In this document: piece after piece, positions 1-13,800 of the stretch
Numbering within the stretch: position 1 is the stretch's first letter
Layout of the letters: the number at the start of each line of letters is the position of its first letter
Assembly (NCBI GenBank): GCA_002633005.1
Contig: NMRA01000005.1
Span: 1,603,048-1,667,047, forward strand
Source: Phoronis australis
Lineage: Eukaryota; Phoronida; Phoronidae
Direction: 5' to 3'
Length of the DNA: 64,000 nucleotides
The notes under the pieces: generated by a model
Told to the model about the DNA's origin: nothing
Seen by the model: the letters and a program-made list of their open reading frames with translations, nothing else
Database searches by the model: none
Made by a program: the position numbers and the translations under genes

Positions 1-924
1 CCTGCCTGCGCTGCCATCGGCAGCTCGGCTGAGGCCCGCCTAAGTGCTACGCCCGGGTCTGCCTGCACTGCCTTCGGCAGCTCGGCTGAGACCCGCCTAA
101 GTGCTACGCCCGGGCCTGCCTGCGCTGCCTTCGGCAGCTCCGCTGAGGCCCGACTAAGTGCTACGCCTGTGCCTGCCTGCGCTGCCTTCGGCAGCTCGGC
201 TGAGGCCCCCCTAAATGCTACGCCCTGGCCTGCCTGCGCTGCCTTCGGCAGCTCGGCTGAGACCCGCCTAAGTGCTACGCCCGGGCCTGCCTGCGCTGCC
301 TTCGGCAGCTTGGCTGAGGCCCGCCTAAGTGCTACGCCCTGGCCTGCCTGCGCTGCCTTCGGCACTGAGCTGGGCTGAGGCCCGCCTGAGTGCTACGCCC
401 GGGCCAGCCTGCGCTGCCTTCGGCAGCTGGCCTGAGGCCCGCCTGAGTGCTACGCCCGGGCCTGCCTGCGCTGCCTTCGGCATCTCGGCTGAGGCCCGCC
501 TGAGTGCTACGCCCGGGCCTGCCTGCGCTGCCTTCGGCAGCTCGGCTGAGGCCCGCCTGAGTGCTACGCCCGGGCCTGCCTGCGCTGCCTTCGGCAACTC
601 GGCTGAGGCCCGCCTGAGTGCTACGCCAGGGGCCTGCCTGCGCTGCCTTCGGCAGCTTGGCTGAGGCCTGCCTAAGTGCTACGCCCTGGCCTGCCTGCGC
701 TGCCTTCGGCAGCTTGGCTGAGGCCCGCCCAAGTGCTACTCCCCGAGCCTGCCTGCTGAGGCCCGCCCAAGTGCTACGACGCCCGAGCCTGCCTGCGCTG
801 CCTCCGGCAGCTTGGCTGAGGCCCGCCCAAGTGCTACGCCCGAGCCTTCCTGCACTGCCTCCGGCAGCTTGGCTGAGGCCCGCCCAAGTGCTACGCCCGA
901 GCCTGCCTTCTGAGGCCCGCCTAA
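1..924. repeat. 57-bp GC-rich satellite/minisatellite array
   Basis: About sixteen head-to-tail copies of a 57-bp unit containing CTGCCTTCGGCAGCTCGGCT; the array runs off the left edge. The unit holds a short palindrome (CTGCCTTCGGCAG). Copies are near identical at first and become shorter and more divergent after about 735, with a truncated unit near 745-770. Because 57 is divisible by three, several frames on both strands stay open and give apparent proteins of 19-residue repeats (PACAAFGSSAEARLSATPG-like). These open frames follow from the period, and no start context, splice site or domain supports coding. GC content is far above the flanking DNA. Confidence 0.95.
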
Positions 925-939
925 GGCTTTTTATAAGGA

Positions 940-1740
940 GGCGATGATGTCATTCCATTTTCGGACGGATTGAACGAATTTTACGCCACATTGTGGCCAT
1001 TTATGTTATTTTTACATCCAATTTCTGGCGTCCGCCTCTGTATCTGACGTACCGCTCGAAATTTCATTATGAAATTTCATAGTTGTGTTCTTAATGAGAA
1101 AGCCACGACTGACGTTGATTCAGTTTTGGACGGTCCCTCGTGGCGATTTTGTTTTTTTGCGTCTGCTGCCGAATCTCCTTAACCTTTTGAAGAAGCTGTA
1201 AAATTTGAAAGACGCGTTCCTATGGAGCCGACAACAAACGGTAACAAGTGTCGAACTTGAATACTACTTTGTCCCCTGAGTGACAAAATGCTTTTTTACG
1301 TTTACCCCTGTGTCTTCGGAGTTCATTATATATTCATGAAATTAGACAAATGGGTTTCCTGTAAGGTGACGACAACGATTTCCCATTTTCGGACAGACTT
1401 GGTGGTTTCTGCGCAACCTCGTGGCCTTTAAATATTTTCGCATAAGTTTTTGGCGCCTGCCTCTCTATCTTCCAAACCGCTTGAAGGATCATTAGAAAAT
1501 TGACGGTTGTCTTCCTTTTGCGAAGACCCCAGCTGACGTTGATTTTCAGATGTTATCGACTATTCTGGCGCTCTGTAGGAGCAATATACATTTTGCTTTT
1601 TTGCATCTATGACTGTATCTCCTTAACCCTTTGCGAAATTTGACAGTTGGGCTCCTATTGAGATTGAAAATGTACACACTTCAACTTTGTTTTTGCATCT
1701 ACGGTTTGTATTCTTAAACCCAGTAATCTAGATCCTAAGC
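940..1740. repeat. Two diverged tandem copies of a ~430-bp repeat family
   Basis: The block starting near 950 (TCATTCCATTTTCGGACGGA) recurs near 1375 (GATTTCCCATTTTCGGACAG). The same landmarks follow in order in both: a TGGC(G/C)TC(C/T)GCCTCT-type segment, a GCTGACGTTGATT-type segment, a stretch ending TCTCCTTAACC, and a TTTTTTGC(G/A)TCT segment. A third copy lies at about 38060-38420. No open reading frame spans it. It is probably an old satellite or a non-autonomous element; its class is not clear. Confidence 0.7.
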
Positions 1741-2340
1741 CAATAAACAATTTATTGCCATTTGAATTGTGAGAACATTTTAGGACACATTGTTGAGTTG
1801 TCCGAAATTCATCAATTTCCTTGAGACTTATTTCAGATAGACAGAAATCGTTTAGTGTACTTTTATATTTGGGGATCTGATGATAGGTCGAACTTTCTCA
1901 ATGTCGGCCTGCAATTAAGTGCATTGAAGTATTATCATTTCTTACAAGAGAAACTTTTAATTGTCAAAAAAATCATCTGTCAATCAGTCCACTTTCGCAG
2001 ATAATAAACATGTAAATCAGAAACCAACAATCAAATTCATGAGCAATGCGTTTACCTTGATTTAATGACTATTTCTTTTTAATCCCCTGTTGTACCGAAG
2101 TCAAAAAGCAATGCATTTATTGTCATTTGAATTTTGAATAAATTTTTTTGGGAGGTGTCCAAATTTCATCAATGTTTTCGAAAGTTATTGTAGATAGGCA
2201 AAAAGCGTTCAAGTGCACATTACTATTTGGTGATCGGATTATAGCTTTTTTTCCAAATTCAGGCTTCAACTTAATTCCCTGAATCGTCATCATTTCTTAA
2301 CAGATTAGCTTCTAATTGCCAAAAATCACCTATTAGCTTC
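1740..2340. repeat. Diverged ~350-bp tandem duplication
   Basis: Two related blocks begin near 1740 and 2100. Both contain in order: a TTTATTG(C/T)CATTTGAATT segment, a TTCATCAAT segment, GATAG(A/G)CA(G/A)AAA, a TTTGG(G/T)GATC segment, ATCATTTCTTA, and AATTG(T/C)CAAAAA. Similarity is only moderate, so this is an old duplication. No coding potential is visible. Confidence 0.6.
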
Positions 2341-4869
2341 TCGGGTTTTGTAGATACATATACATGTGTTTCAGAAACCAACGAATTTGTTAATCAAAAC
2401 GGAATGATAAGCACTTTCTGCATGCATGCTCGCAGACTTTTGACGGGTAACCGGGGAAATATGGGAGATTGGGCATTCATAGTGAGGTGTATTTTTGCTC
2501 TTTCATCAGGTCATCAATTTTTCTCAAGTGACATACAATTCGAGAAAATAGCGACAGTCGTCTCCATTAGTCTTTGCCAGAGAGGTGCCTCTGGAAAAAT
2601 ATGGTTTTGCAGTCGCGAAATTGACTTACTGAATTTAAAAATTAAATAAATTAATACGATCCGCAAAAGCTTGGCTTTACATACAAATTTTCTCGATTTT
2701 TCGAAATAAGTGTATGATTACGTGCACATTTCCAAGTGCGTTTATACGACCTGTGCTGTGAAAGCGGAGACCCCAACAACAATGGGGGGCCCTTGCATCC
2801 GGCCCCCCGCTTGCTACGGCCCTGACTTCGTGATCATGATTACCCGGCTGCATTTCGCTACATGGGGAATGTTTTGCTAGGATTGTAAAATGCGAAATCA
2901 GCAAATTTGAGTTAACGATCCAGAATTCCCTTCCTAAATTATCTCGAATTAAGTAAGTAAACTAGTAACAGTTACCAATTTATCAAGACATGCACAAAAA
3001 CGCAACACGATTCAATCCGGAAACCGGAATGAGCATTAAACCCGGGCTTTAATGTTCACACTTATGTTTATGCCTTTTCTTTATGTTTATTAAAATCATC
3101 AAATAACCAAGTTTTTTGTTGATTGGGACATTAACACTGACATGCTATCAAGAAAATTCTCTATTTCATTGTTGCCAGACGATTTAAAAGCTGGCCGAAT
3201 GTGGGATTACCTCGTGTTTTACACGTCGAGTAGGCAGGTTTTTTCGGTGTTCCACGTCACTCGATTAGAGTCCGACACTAAATTTTGAAGGTAGTCCCTG
3301 GGTATTAGCCCCTGCCCCTAGTTGCTGAATCCTTGTTTTCTAGGTTGCTAATTTGATTAAACACACATCTCAACTGCTGTCGCTGAAACTTGTTAAAAAA
3401 CGATACATTTAAGTTCTGTGCCAAGTTGCATACCGGGGTACTGAAGTTTTAGGGTTACAGCGCATAACAACAATACCGTCATATTTTACTCCCCACGGTG
3501 CTATTTCTGAACAATGCTTTTGACGTCATTCAATAATCAAAGTTATAAAGCAGACAAGTTATCATTTTTTTACAACCCAGATCTGATTTTAACACTTTAT
3601 TTTCCTCTGTCTTGCCAAGTAGCCCTGAAAAGTGTGTTACCTGAGACTAGATTAATAAAATATTCATTGAATTGACATCTTTTCTCTAAAATCAATTGGT
3701 CTGTAAACACCAACTTCTACTTTACTACATCGGCATGTTTTCAGTATAACAGAAAGTAGTCTTGGTTTCCTGGCATGCTCAGTTTTGGACGGACAAAGCT
3801 CAGTACCATGAAGGGTCATTCGATAAGCCCCTGACTCTCACTTACCATGACGACCAATTAATTATTTATTATGTAGGAACTTATCGTCAAGTCTATTTAT
3901 TTAGACAAATATATACTAATAGATTTAACTCAGTATCGGCGGATACATTTTCTGAAATCAGAAAGTCAGATGAATTTGATTTTTGACTTTTTCAAGTTTT
4001 CATTAATTAAATCAAGTGGCCATCTTTTTAGTAAAACATCGGTGATCAAATTTTATTTGATGTAAATGTTCAAAATGAAATCTTAAACATGCTGTTGTAC
4101 TTTTATCATTGCCTAGCTGTTTTATTTAACTTTTAATTGATTTTTTATGACAGCCTCTCATGCAAAAAATGGGACCGTAGTGAATAACAAAACAAATGCT
4201 GCACCACTGACTCGATATTCGCAAAGACCAGAACGAACTATTCTTTGTTTGGCTTAAGCTTGAAAACAGATAAAGATACAATGAACCGCAGCCCCCAACT
4301 TAGGATTTTCTGAACGGCAGTCTCTAGTGTTCTCCGGTAGTCAAGTGAGTCAGCCTCTCCTCTGCTCATTTCCGATTGTTTTTTTCGACGTTATCGGTCT
4401 TAGCAAACAGGAAAATATGATAAGCCACTCGACAGCCTTATAATCAGTCTGGAAATGGTATCACAGTCAAGTTCATGTTGTATTCAAAATCAATACAATT
4501 ACGTGTCGAAGAACCGACCTGTTTGGTGTATTTGTCTTTTGACGATCGCCGTGTGACAACTGGTGTCGACGGTCACGTCGTTCCTTCCGCTTTGAATTAA
4601 GTATTTAATTGGCCGTGTTAAGAGTTTAGACATTGACCGCCCAGAGATATTTGTATTTGGTAAATCATGAAAGCATTTTAAATAACAGTCTTGTCACCGC
4701 AGTCGCTCATCGATCAAGTTATCGGTTACATTTGTCGATGTGGAATCAACAAATGCACTCAACATGCTCGACCATCATACCTGGCACATTTTTGTTTTAT
4801 TCTTCGTCGTGCATATCCGATCGTTTATTTTTTGTAGCAATATAATTACGAAATTTCAACGCCTTTCAG
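2341..4869. other. Gene-poor stretch upstream of the chitin-binding gene
   Basis: Short open frames only, none with a recognisable domain or matching splice sites. A repeat-like block at about 4020-4175 is related to 20330-20490. The 5' exon or exons of the chitin-binding gene, including its signal peptide, should lie here or in a preceding intron but could not be identified. A short frame from 4740 carries a hydrophobic run just before the recognised exon, but the good splice acceptor at 4869/4870 argues that it is intronic. Confidence 0.5.
4020..4175. repeat. Dispersed repeat, copy 1 (pair with 20330-20490)
   Basis: Shares two ordered segments with 20330-20490: one of the form AAATTT(T/C)ATTT(G/A)AT(G/A)TAAATGTTCAAAA, and about 110 bp later one of the form GCC(C/T)CTCATGC. 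Weaker versions of the second segment appear near 33650 and 62735. Class unknown. Confidence 0.4.
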
Positions 4870-6859
4870 ACCAACGAGCAGTCGGAATGAGCGAGTGCGA
4901 CTTTGATATCGTTGGGCAGAGCATTGTACATTGTGGCGTCGAGGGCACCAAAGCTGGCATGGCGGCTTTTAGTTACTACTTGGATAACAGGACGTGTCGC
5001 CTGCATTGTGCTAACGGGGATTTGAGACCGGTCTCATCTCCTGGGTGGAATTTGTTCAAGCATCCAGGTACGAATTTAGTATAAGTCATGTTTATCTGGC
5101 TAACTCAAGTCGAATTAGGCCTCAAAATCGGTCTCATTATACTCCTTGCCCGACAGGATAGGACTAATACATTTCTTTTTTACCCGAACATGAATATTGA
5201 AACCACCGGTGACTCTAGGAAACGCTTCGGAATTTATTCGGGTTGGTAAATTCAAAAGTTGGAAATTCAAAGATGGCACACAGTGTACGCATTTGCCAGT
5301 CGTGACTTCAATTGAGTTGCATACTGACGAGAAAGGAATCCCCGTTGTGATATAGTAGGCAATACTGTATGAAACTGATTTTAAAGAGACCTGGAACGCC
5401 ATAAACAGACTAAATTGTAAGGCACCTGGTATTTTTAGGGTTTTCCCTTAAGAAAGATTTTTAATTTCTGTAACAGTTGACATCCAAGCATTTTCTTTTA
5501 GTTTCAAATTAAAAAAACGATCTGTCACTACTGCTCGCCACTTAGACAATTATTCTCCCACAAGCCAAAGCACGTCTCCTTATTCGGTATAGCAAGATAT
5601 AGATGTAGCACATTTCCCTTTATGGAAAATGTGACCTTTGACTTCAAGCTAGTTCAAGCCTCTGATTGTGAGCGCGTGCGCGCATTTGTCATAAGTGGGA
5701 GGGAGCTTAGAACCTTTGTGGTAACCACAGTTTTTCATTCGCGCGTATTTCAAAAATCGTGAGTACACTGTACTAGACGTTGCGAGACGGTACTTTCGTC
5801 AAGAATTGCTTGGTACATGCGTTTGATCAGCTTTCGCGTTCCATGCCTCTTTAAAGAGAGTAAACGGCCCAATTTAGCCAGCTAAACAGGGCCAATGTAG
5901 TTTGTGTCGGGCAAAATGTTGCGATCAAAGTACGTTTCTTGGCTAAAATTGAATGGAACACTTGTGTACCGTTTTCGAAACTCTTGATATAAGGAAACTA
6001 CACGTGTGGACTTGCGATACTTTCCAGCCGCTCCCGTGAATTCCATCTCAACGGTCATGGATGATAATCGATCGAATCGCTAGACACCCACGAGCTGCAG
6101 CACATTAACCAAGCACGGAAAGGAACCCTTATACTGATGTGCCACGAGAGAACCTATATCGCTCCATGCGCGTATCCACCTTAAAAAATAGGGGGCTCAA
6201 ATTTTGTGAATACAGACCTTTTACTAACAAAGCCGGGGGGCTCGAATTTTTAGAATGTGTACCTTTTACTAAAAAACGGGGTACGTTTAGAGCTATGAAT
6301 TTTGACAGTTCCTGCCTTTGTCTCCGAGTCGTTTTCTACTTTTCCAGACTTTTTGTTTCTCTAGGGTGGACCTTTTTGACCACTTTGTCAAATGGGGGGG
6401 CTCGTTCGAGCAAGCAAGTATGCACACAGTCCACGCACCTGTGTTTTATCAAAGGTGGCAAGTCCGGTTGCAGCAACGACGTTCGTGAGCACGATGCTGC
6501 AAACAAGACTTGTTTTTTCGATGAACGAAAACGTAGCCAACGACGTCAACAAAACTGATAATTTTTGAAATACAGATTAAAGGACTGACATAATAAAAAC
6601 GGACTTAATATCTAGTAAATTGATAAAACTAGACCCTGGTGTGTGACAACGTTTATTTTCCAAACACATTACTCTTGTTTTTTCAGAAGACTCCTTCAAG
6701 TGTCCAGCAGGTTTTGCTGGTAATCTGCCGGACCCATATGACTGTGCCAAGTATCACAAGTGTTTCTTTGGAAGAGATACCGTCGAAAGATGTCCCACGG
6801 GACGGCTGTTTCACAAAATTTCCAAACAGTGTGATTGGGAATATAACGTAACTTGCTAG
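4870..6859 (+). CDS. PAN/apple-like plus chitin-binding (peritrophin-A) protein, 3' exons
   Basis: Two exons read in phase: 4870-5067 and 6687-6859, joined by a GTACGA donor and a TTTTTTCAG acceptor, ending in TAG. The first encodes a cysteine-bearing PAN/apple-like segment (SECDFDIVGQ... CRLHCANGDLRP... GWNLFKHP). The second encodes a complete chitin-binding type 2 domain with its six cysteines (FKCPAGFAGN, YDCAKYHKC, ERCPTG, KQCDWEYNVTC) and ends immediately after the sixth cysteine. Such proteins are normally secreted and bind chitin or extracellular glycans. No signal peptide is seen because the upstream exon was not found, so the start is unknown and the model is partial. It is convergent with NDUFAF5. 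The domain call for the second exon is firm; that for the first is probable. Confidence 0.75.
6189..6285 (+). repeat. Two-copy ~46-bp direct repeat in the intron
   Basis: Two consecutive units share GGGGGCTC(A/G)AATTTT and ACCTTTTACTAA(C/A)AAA. They sit in the intron of the chitin-binding gene and create an apparent 139-residue open frame (6139-6558) that has no domain and no splice support. Confidence 0.6.
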
Positions 6860-7892
6860 TAATAATTTAGAAGCAACAGCCAAAGTATGCTGATCTATTT
6901 TTTATCAAAGATAGATTCTGCTTTATGAGTACCTGCTCATAGGGACATATACCACTAACTCTGGTGCATATCTCACCACTACACTGTTTATGTAACTGCT
7001 ATGCTTGTGGTGGTTTTTGTGGTAGGTGCTATCACATCAAAAAGCTAACAACCGCAATTGTTACAGCTTTCTTGTCAATGTTGTAATGCAATCCATTTCT
7101 TATTAGCCTAAGCTATTGACTGCATTCTAAAACCAGGGAGACTTAAATGTTTTCCTAGTAAAAGTGGATAGTGACAACTATTATAATATCAAGCAACCTC
7201 TCCCCCAATCCTGCAACGACGATTAGCACACTGGACCTGCTTATCAGCATCAAATGCCTGACAAGAGTTATTCTATGGAAAAAACAATGAAATGTGGGGT
7301 CTTTATCAGTTTGCTTCACTTTTTTTCGAAATTATAGCTACCTGAAACTCAAATGGGATACATGAAGTTGGAAATGAATAGAATCGACGACGGATATTCA
7401 CTATATGGAGTGAATCAATAAAGGTATCTTTTTAACACTTGAAGAGATTGGGAACAGAAAGTAGCTCATCAGCAGGAGGACGTTTGTGTGATAAAGGACC
7501 CACCTGATTATCTTAATGCAGGCAATTCTATAGGGAGGACCCTGGCTTCAATTGAAATACCAACTGAAATTCAAGTTCACTTTATGCAAAAATTATACAC
7601 ATCAAAACATTAAATGTTGCTTGTGACAATACAATGTATTATTTCTTTTAGTAATATCACTAGCACTTAAATAACACAGTTACATTTGATCAGATCTATT
7701 GATTATAGTTTTCCAACTGAGTGTCCACATATTGCTGTTTTAAGAACATATAGTCACTCTAGCATTCAGTCAGGATATAACAATCATTTACACCACGATA
7801 ATAAAGCTTTGAAAAAGTCACTTATCAAATCAAACTCCATCACCATGATCAATTCCGAAGTATCCTCTTATAATGACTAGTATTTCGAATAA
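6860..7892. other. Convergent 3' intergenic region
   Basis: Between the stop of the chitin-binding gene on the plus strand and the stop of NDUFAF5 on the minus strand. It should hold both 3' untranslated regions. A plus-strand AATAAA lies near 7415. No gene is seen. Confidence 0.5.
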
Positions 7893-10800
7893 TCACTTCT
7901 CCCATTTTTCTATGTCTTTTGTCAGTTGATTAATATTCTCCAGGTCTTTAATAGAGATAGTTGCTGAACCTCGCTTAGCTGCTTTAGGCTGGAAAAGAGA
8001 GAAAATCAGAGGAATGCACACAAGTAAGCAGGTACACAGACACAAAGTTAACGGGGCAATAAACCAGCGTTTAGGCCAGTTACTGTTATAAAATCAGTTT
8101 TATCTTGTTCCTTACTCAGCTTACAATGACTAGAATGAGAAGAACCAACACTTCATTATTGCATCAGCGCAGACTCGGGAAGTTTGTAAGTCATGTCATG
8201 GTGGGTTAGCTTAAGCAGCCAAAGCACTGTGACCAGAAGGGGAATTACGCCGTTTCATTGTCACCAAGGATTTCAATTCAAGCAAATGTTTAAGAACACA
8301 TATTTTTGACACCAGAACATGGTTTCCAGTGGCTGTACATTAGAAAATACCAAGCCATGTTGCAAAAAACCCTCCCAGGATCTATGTAAATCATTAAATG
8401 AAACCAAAGTTCACTGTAACAAAATCCGAAGTATAGTTGGCATGGAACATGTGGAACGGAATTTTACTAGCAAGCAAACCTAATCAATACTGTAAAATTA
8501 TTCCTGTCTGGTGATTAATGTTACAAAATTAATACCCTCCAGCTGGGATTTTAAAAACCTTATTACATGTCACTTTATGTGCTGAGCATTATAATCATCA
8601 ATTAGTTCATTTCTCATTAATTAGTTAGACTCAAATAAGTCAATGAATTGTCTAGTATCATGTAATGATTAATCAGTCTTCTGTTTTGTATGGACAATTA
8701 TCTCAGTGTGTCATTGTGTTCATTTTGTGACACACCACCAGAGGGTGCAGTGAGCAACAGATGAAAGCTGTGCAAATAATGTTGATGAAACAGATCAATC
8801 CAAACTTTCTTTGGAGTTTCTATGCATTGACCCAGCATATTCATAGGTTATCAAAGTCTTTACATTTCATATGTGTCTGAAAGAATGTAGTTGCTAAACT
8901 ATACTTCACTGCAACAGAACATTGCAAACGCTACAGGCTCAACCTTCTCAATGAATGGAACTTTTGCATCACATGTTTCAATCTTTAGAAAAATACGTTC
9001 TTGCTTGGAAAACTGCAGAGAGGAAATGGGGTTTAAGATTGACAGAGACCTGGGAGGTTGATACCAGGTCACTCCTACAAACATGCAACAAGTGATCAAG
9101 GATAGATGGTAGTCTCGAGCAAAGTGAAATTATAAGTGCTATAAAAAACTTTGAAAAGATCTTTATGCCCTCAAATATAACATACCCAGAAATGGGATAG
9201 TAGTGTTTATAAACTATCAAAACGTGTTGCTACCTGCGAAGGATCAGGTTTCCACCCAATAAAGTAGAGCACCTGAAATGTGGCTGGTATGCTGTCATCT
9301 TCATTGCCGTACATTTCTGGAACACACGAACCAAGAATTAGCCAACACACATTTCATGAACTGCAGTGAACCTCGATTGATAAACAGTTATGACTGTAGT
9401 AAGAACACAAAGAGACATAAAATGAAATGTGTGCATTTCAATCACAAACTGATTCTGTTTCTACCAATTTGACATCAAATTTCAAAGAGACCCAATAGGA
9501 TTGTGAAGCAAAACAATTTCAAGCAATAACACCACACCTCCAGCTGTTGAGGCGTCACACATCTTTTCATGCAAATGTCATGTTAATAAGATGTGAAAAA
9601 TGCTACCCAGAGTGCATTCCGAAGATTAAACAATCTTGAAAAAACGCAAGGACACGCAAAACCACACAGGCCTTTCGTGAGTAAGCTTGAGACCTTACTA
9701 GGGTAACTTAGCAAAATGGTGGCCACTAAAGTGAATGGTCAGTGAGGTTGGAATGTTGAATTCTGGACATACTTCCCAGGCTCCGTTCCAAAAGCTGAGG
9801 TTTGTCACCGCAAGTGCATAACTAATGGAGTCTATGTAACATGGCCAAGTGTGAAGTGAACAGAGAGACATACAAATAAGAAAAAAATAATGCCAAGTAA
9901 AAATCATGACACGAAAACAAAATAGCACTAAAAGTTTGCTCAGTAATACAAAAAATGTCTGATTACAACAACGGAGAAATTTTAGTAAAATGTGCTTGCA
10001 CCTTCAGCTTATTGTTACCTTTGTACACAGAAGCAGCTGCTAACATAGTATCTCTGTGCAAGTGAAGCTTTCTCCTCCAAGAACAGTTATTCTCCCCCAT
10101 CCCTGAAGAGCATTTAATGATTAAAGAATGAGTTGTGAAATCACACCAGCGGTTTATACTTATGATAGCAGTGTGTTAGAAATGAAGTGACAGACACTAG
10201 ATATTACAATAGTCAACTTATTCAAAGCCAGTCGTCAAGCCTAAAAACTTGAGAATAAACTGAAAGATTCCCTGTCTAAGTATAATATTCAAGCATTGAG
10301 AATAGATTCCCTCTCCAAAGGTATTATTCAAGGCTAGCATTAAGATTACATTCCACATCTCAATGTAGTATCCAAGCATTAAGACTTGATTCCCTGTTTA
10401 AATGTAATATTCAAAGATTAAGACTAGATTCCCTGTCTAAATGTAATATTCAAGTATTTTAACATGTCACTTTTGATATTTACTTGCTATTATAAGAGAA
10501 ATTATCATTTTATTGCCAAGTACCAATGAAGTGCAATACAAATACTGGTTCCATTTATAGAACTCTAAATGATACACATGAAATGTCAAAGTCAGCAGGT
10601 CAAACATGATGAATCTTCAATGTCTAAAAATGTCAATTTCACCAAAAATCAATAAGGTTCCCCAGCATAAATCGCTTTCACATTCTGAAAGTTTGGTGCA
10701 GATCTAAGACTTACTTTTTCTGAACAGTTACTCCACGAAAACCAAAACATTCAAACATTGATCCATTGAACAGATTTTTTACAAACCATCTGCAGCTGTC

Positions 10801-13800
10801 TAAAAAAATTATTTTACAAGGAAATTAAGGAAATCTGATGAATATATTGTTGAGCCCCTCTAACAGAGAAACAATTTTCAACCACAAACTGAACCATCAG
10901 AGAACACTTTACAACAGTTAAATCTGTATTTTTGAAGAAAAGTTCCTAGTATGTAGGCATGCTTCACTATATAAAACCCAAGAAAATATAATCACACTAT
11001 CAAAACGTTATGTACAAACTGCTGTTGGTCCATCACAAACTGGCATTATACTTTTTCATCGACACTAAAATGTGTTTGCACTTCAAGTAGGATTCTCTAA
11101 TACTTTGTTTACGAAACTGGAAATAATGAGCAAGTTTCAATTAACAATATATTGTTGATTGAATTATTCACTGGACACATTACCTTTCAGATCGTACATC
11201 AGTTCAAACATGGATGGATAGTTGATGACCAATTCATCTATATCAATAGTGAGAAGTGTAAAGCCAGTCCTATTTAGTAAATTACCCAAATCTGTGACAT
11301 CCGTGAACGGCGATATATGAGGAGCAAATCCCTGAAAACAAGTTAAAGTTCAGATTAATGTATTGTTAGTAGTGGATTTCATGGCCAATAATCAGCTCTA
11401 AAACAGCGCTGAAGATCGCCCAGAGGGCTTTTCACCACATGGTGAAATGGATATAAACCAAAAGAATGGGAGGAAAATTCAAGTTCAGTGAGTGTGTTAG
11501 TGCTGACTAAATGAAAATCCCTTGACAAGTTTAGAAAACTAAACAGTTTTACCGGTTATATTTCGCTTCTTTTTACATTCCTCTAACAACAATGAATCAA
11601 ATCGTCTGCCATCTTCTACCCTTAGTTTTTGACCTAATGATGACATGTAGTGACCCGAATGCCACCCAATGAGCTCAGAGAATGCTTTAGCCCATGAATT
11701 CAGTGGCAGGGGAAAAATGCAAATGGTGGAGTGACAAGCAAAAAGTAAAAAGTCAAATCTTCAAGACAAAGTTCTTTTGAAGGGCTTGATTTTTGGGCAC
11801 TTAAAATATTGGCTGTATTAAGGTAAACCGTGAGGTTGTAATGTAAACAAAAACACACTGTGATTCCCGTTCATTGATTATTATATTATGTAATATGTTA
11901 AACCAGGGCCATTTAACAATTTCACACTGTGTAAGACAGAAAGCAAAATAACTCAGGTGAGCATCACTAAGATTACTTTTCAATAATTTTCTAGGGCCAA
12001 CATAAACTTAAAGTGATAAAACACACTCACTAATGTTAACTCGATGCCACAAAATGTTGAATTAATTTCAGAATACATCATAATCATTCCAATCAAGGGA
12101 TACTCAGCAAATTCCAATTCCATCCAAAAAAGACAATATATTTATAATGGAGTGCGTAAAGGAGTCAACGCTAATTTGGATAATTCTAACTTGCCAAATG
12201 TAACCTGGCGAAATTCTCAGGTCGCCAAATGAGAAATGAGGCCTTTCCATACTACAAAATAAAGCATCCAAAGAGAAAAGTTGCAACAGGGGCATTTTCA
12301 GGAGTTGCAACGGTCCATTTGCCCTCATTTGACTCCTACCAAAACCAGATGATAAGAAGACAGCATCTGCACATGCATCATAGTCGGGCCCTGCCAAGTT
12401 ATTCTGACTACTTTCTATTTACTACTGGTTGTACTTTGATCTGCGATTTCAGATTTTTACCAGGTCGTCAAACAAAATCTAAGGTCACATTGGCGACCCT
12501 GGAATGGATGACTGCAGAACTGCATAATTAGATAACGTGACAATAGGAATGCATTTGTTATGAAACTGTCGAAGCGGTCCGAGTTCTCCATCTTCATACT
12601 TATCATCAGTATCTTTCAACGACAATGTTGTTTCACCCAAGCACCGCACCATCCAAAATGTTCTCTAACTTGCACTGTGATTTNACTGGACACATTACCT
12701 TTCAGATCGTACATCAGTTCAAACATGGATGGATAGTTGATGACCAATTCATCTATATCAATAGTGAGAAGTGTAAAGCCAGTCCTATTTAGTAAATTAC
12801 CCAAATCTGTGACATCCGTGAACGGCGATATATGAGGAGCAAATCCCTGAAAACAAGTTAAAGTTCAGATTAATGTATTGTAGGGGATTTCATGGCCAAT
12901 AATCCGCTCTAAAACAGAGCTGAAGATCGCCCAGAGGGCTTTTCACCACTTTGTGAAATGGATATAAACCAAAAGAATGGGAGGAAAATTCAAGTTCAGT
13001 GAGTGTGTTAGTGCTGACTAAATGAAAATCCCTTGACAAGTTTAGAAAACTAAACAGTTTTACCGGTTATATTTCGCCTCTTTTTACATTCCTCTAACAA
13101 CAATGAATCAAATCGTCTGCCATCTTCTACCCTTAGTTTTTGACCTAATGATGACATGTAGTGACCCGAATGCCACCCAATGAGCTCAGAGAATGCTTTA
13201 GTCCATGAATTCAATGGCAGGGGAAAAAATGCAAATGGTGGAGTGACAAGCAAAAAGTAAAAAGTCAAATCTTCAAGCCAAAGTTCTTTTGAAGGGCTTG
13301 ATTTTTGGGCACTTAAAATATTGGCTGTATTAAGGTAAACCGTGAGGTTGTAACGTAAACAAAAACACACTGTGATTCCCATTCATTGATTATTATATTA
13401 TGTAATATGTTAAACCAGGGCCATTTAACAATTTCACACTGTGTAAGACAGAAAGCAAAATAACTCAGGTGAGCATCACTAAGATTACTTTTCAATAATT
13501 TTCTAGGGCCAACATAAACTTAAAGTGATAAAACACACTCACTAATGTTAACTCGATGCCACAAAATGTTAAATTAATTTCAGAATACATCATAATCATT
13601 CCAATCAAGGGATACTCAGCAAATTCCAATTCCATCCAAAAAAGACAATATGTTTATAATGGAGTGCGTAAAGGAGTCAACGCTAATTTGGATAATTCTA
13701 ACTCGCCAAATGTAACCTGGCGAAATTCTCAGGTCGCCAAATGAGAAATGAGGTCTTTCCATACAACAAAATAAAGCATCCAAAGAGAAAAGTTGCTACA

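Noticed and set aside
169-947. Four open frames of 69-111 codons on both strands at the left end
   Set aside because: All lie in the 57-bp satellite and are open only because the period is divisible by three; no start context, splicing or domain.
6139-6558. 139-codon open frame on the plus strand
   Set aside because: It lies inside the intron of the chitin-binding gene, begins in a short tandem repeat, and has no domain or splice support.
11801-13744. Repeated pairs of 60-62-codon frames (11801-11983 and 13313-13495; 12044-12232 and 13556-13744)
   Set aside because: They are intronic and are duplicated only because the whole 1.5-kb segment is present twice.
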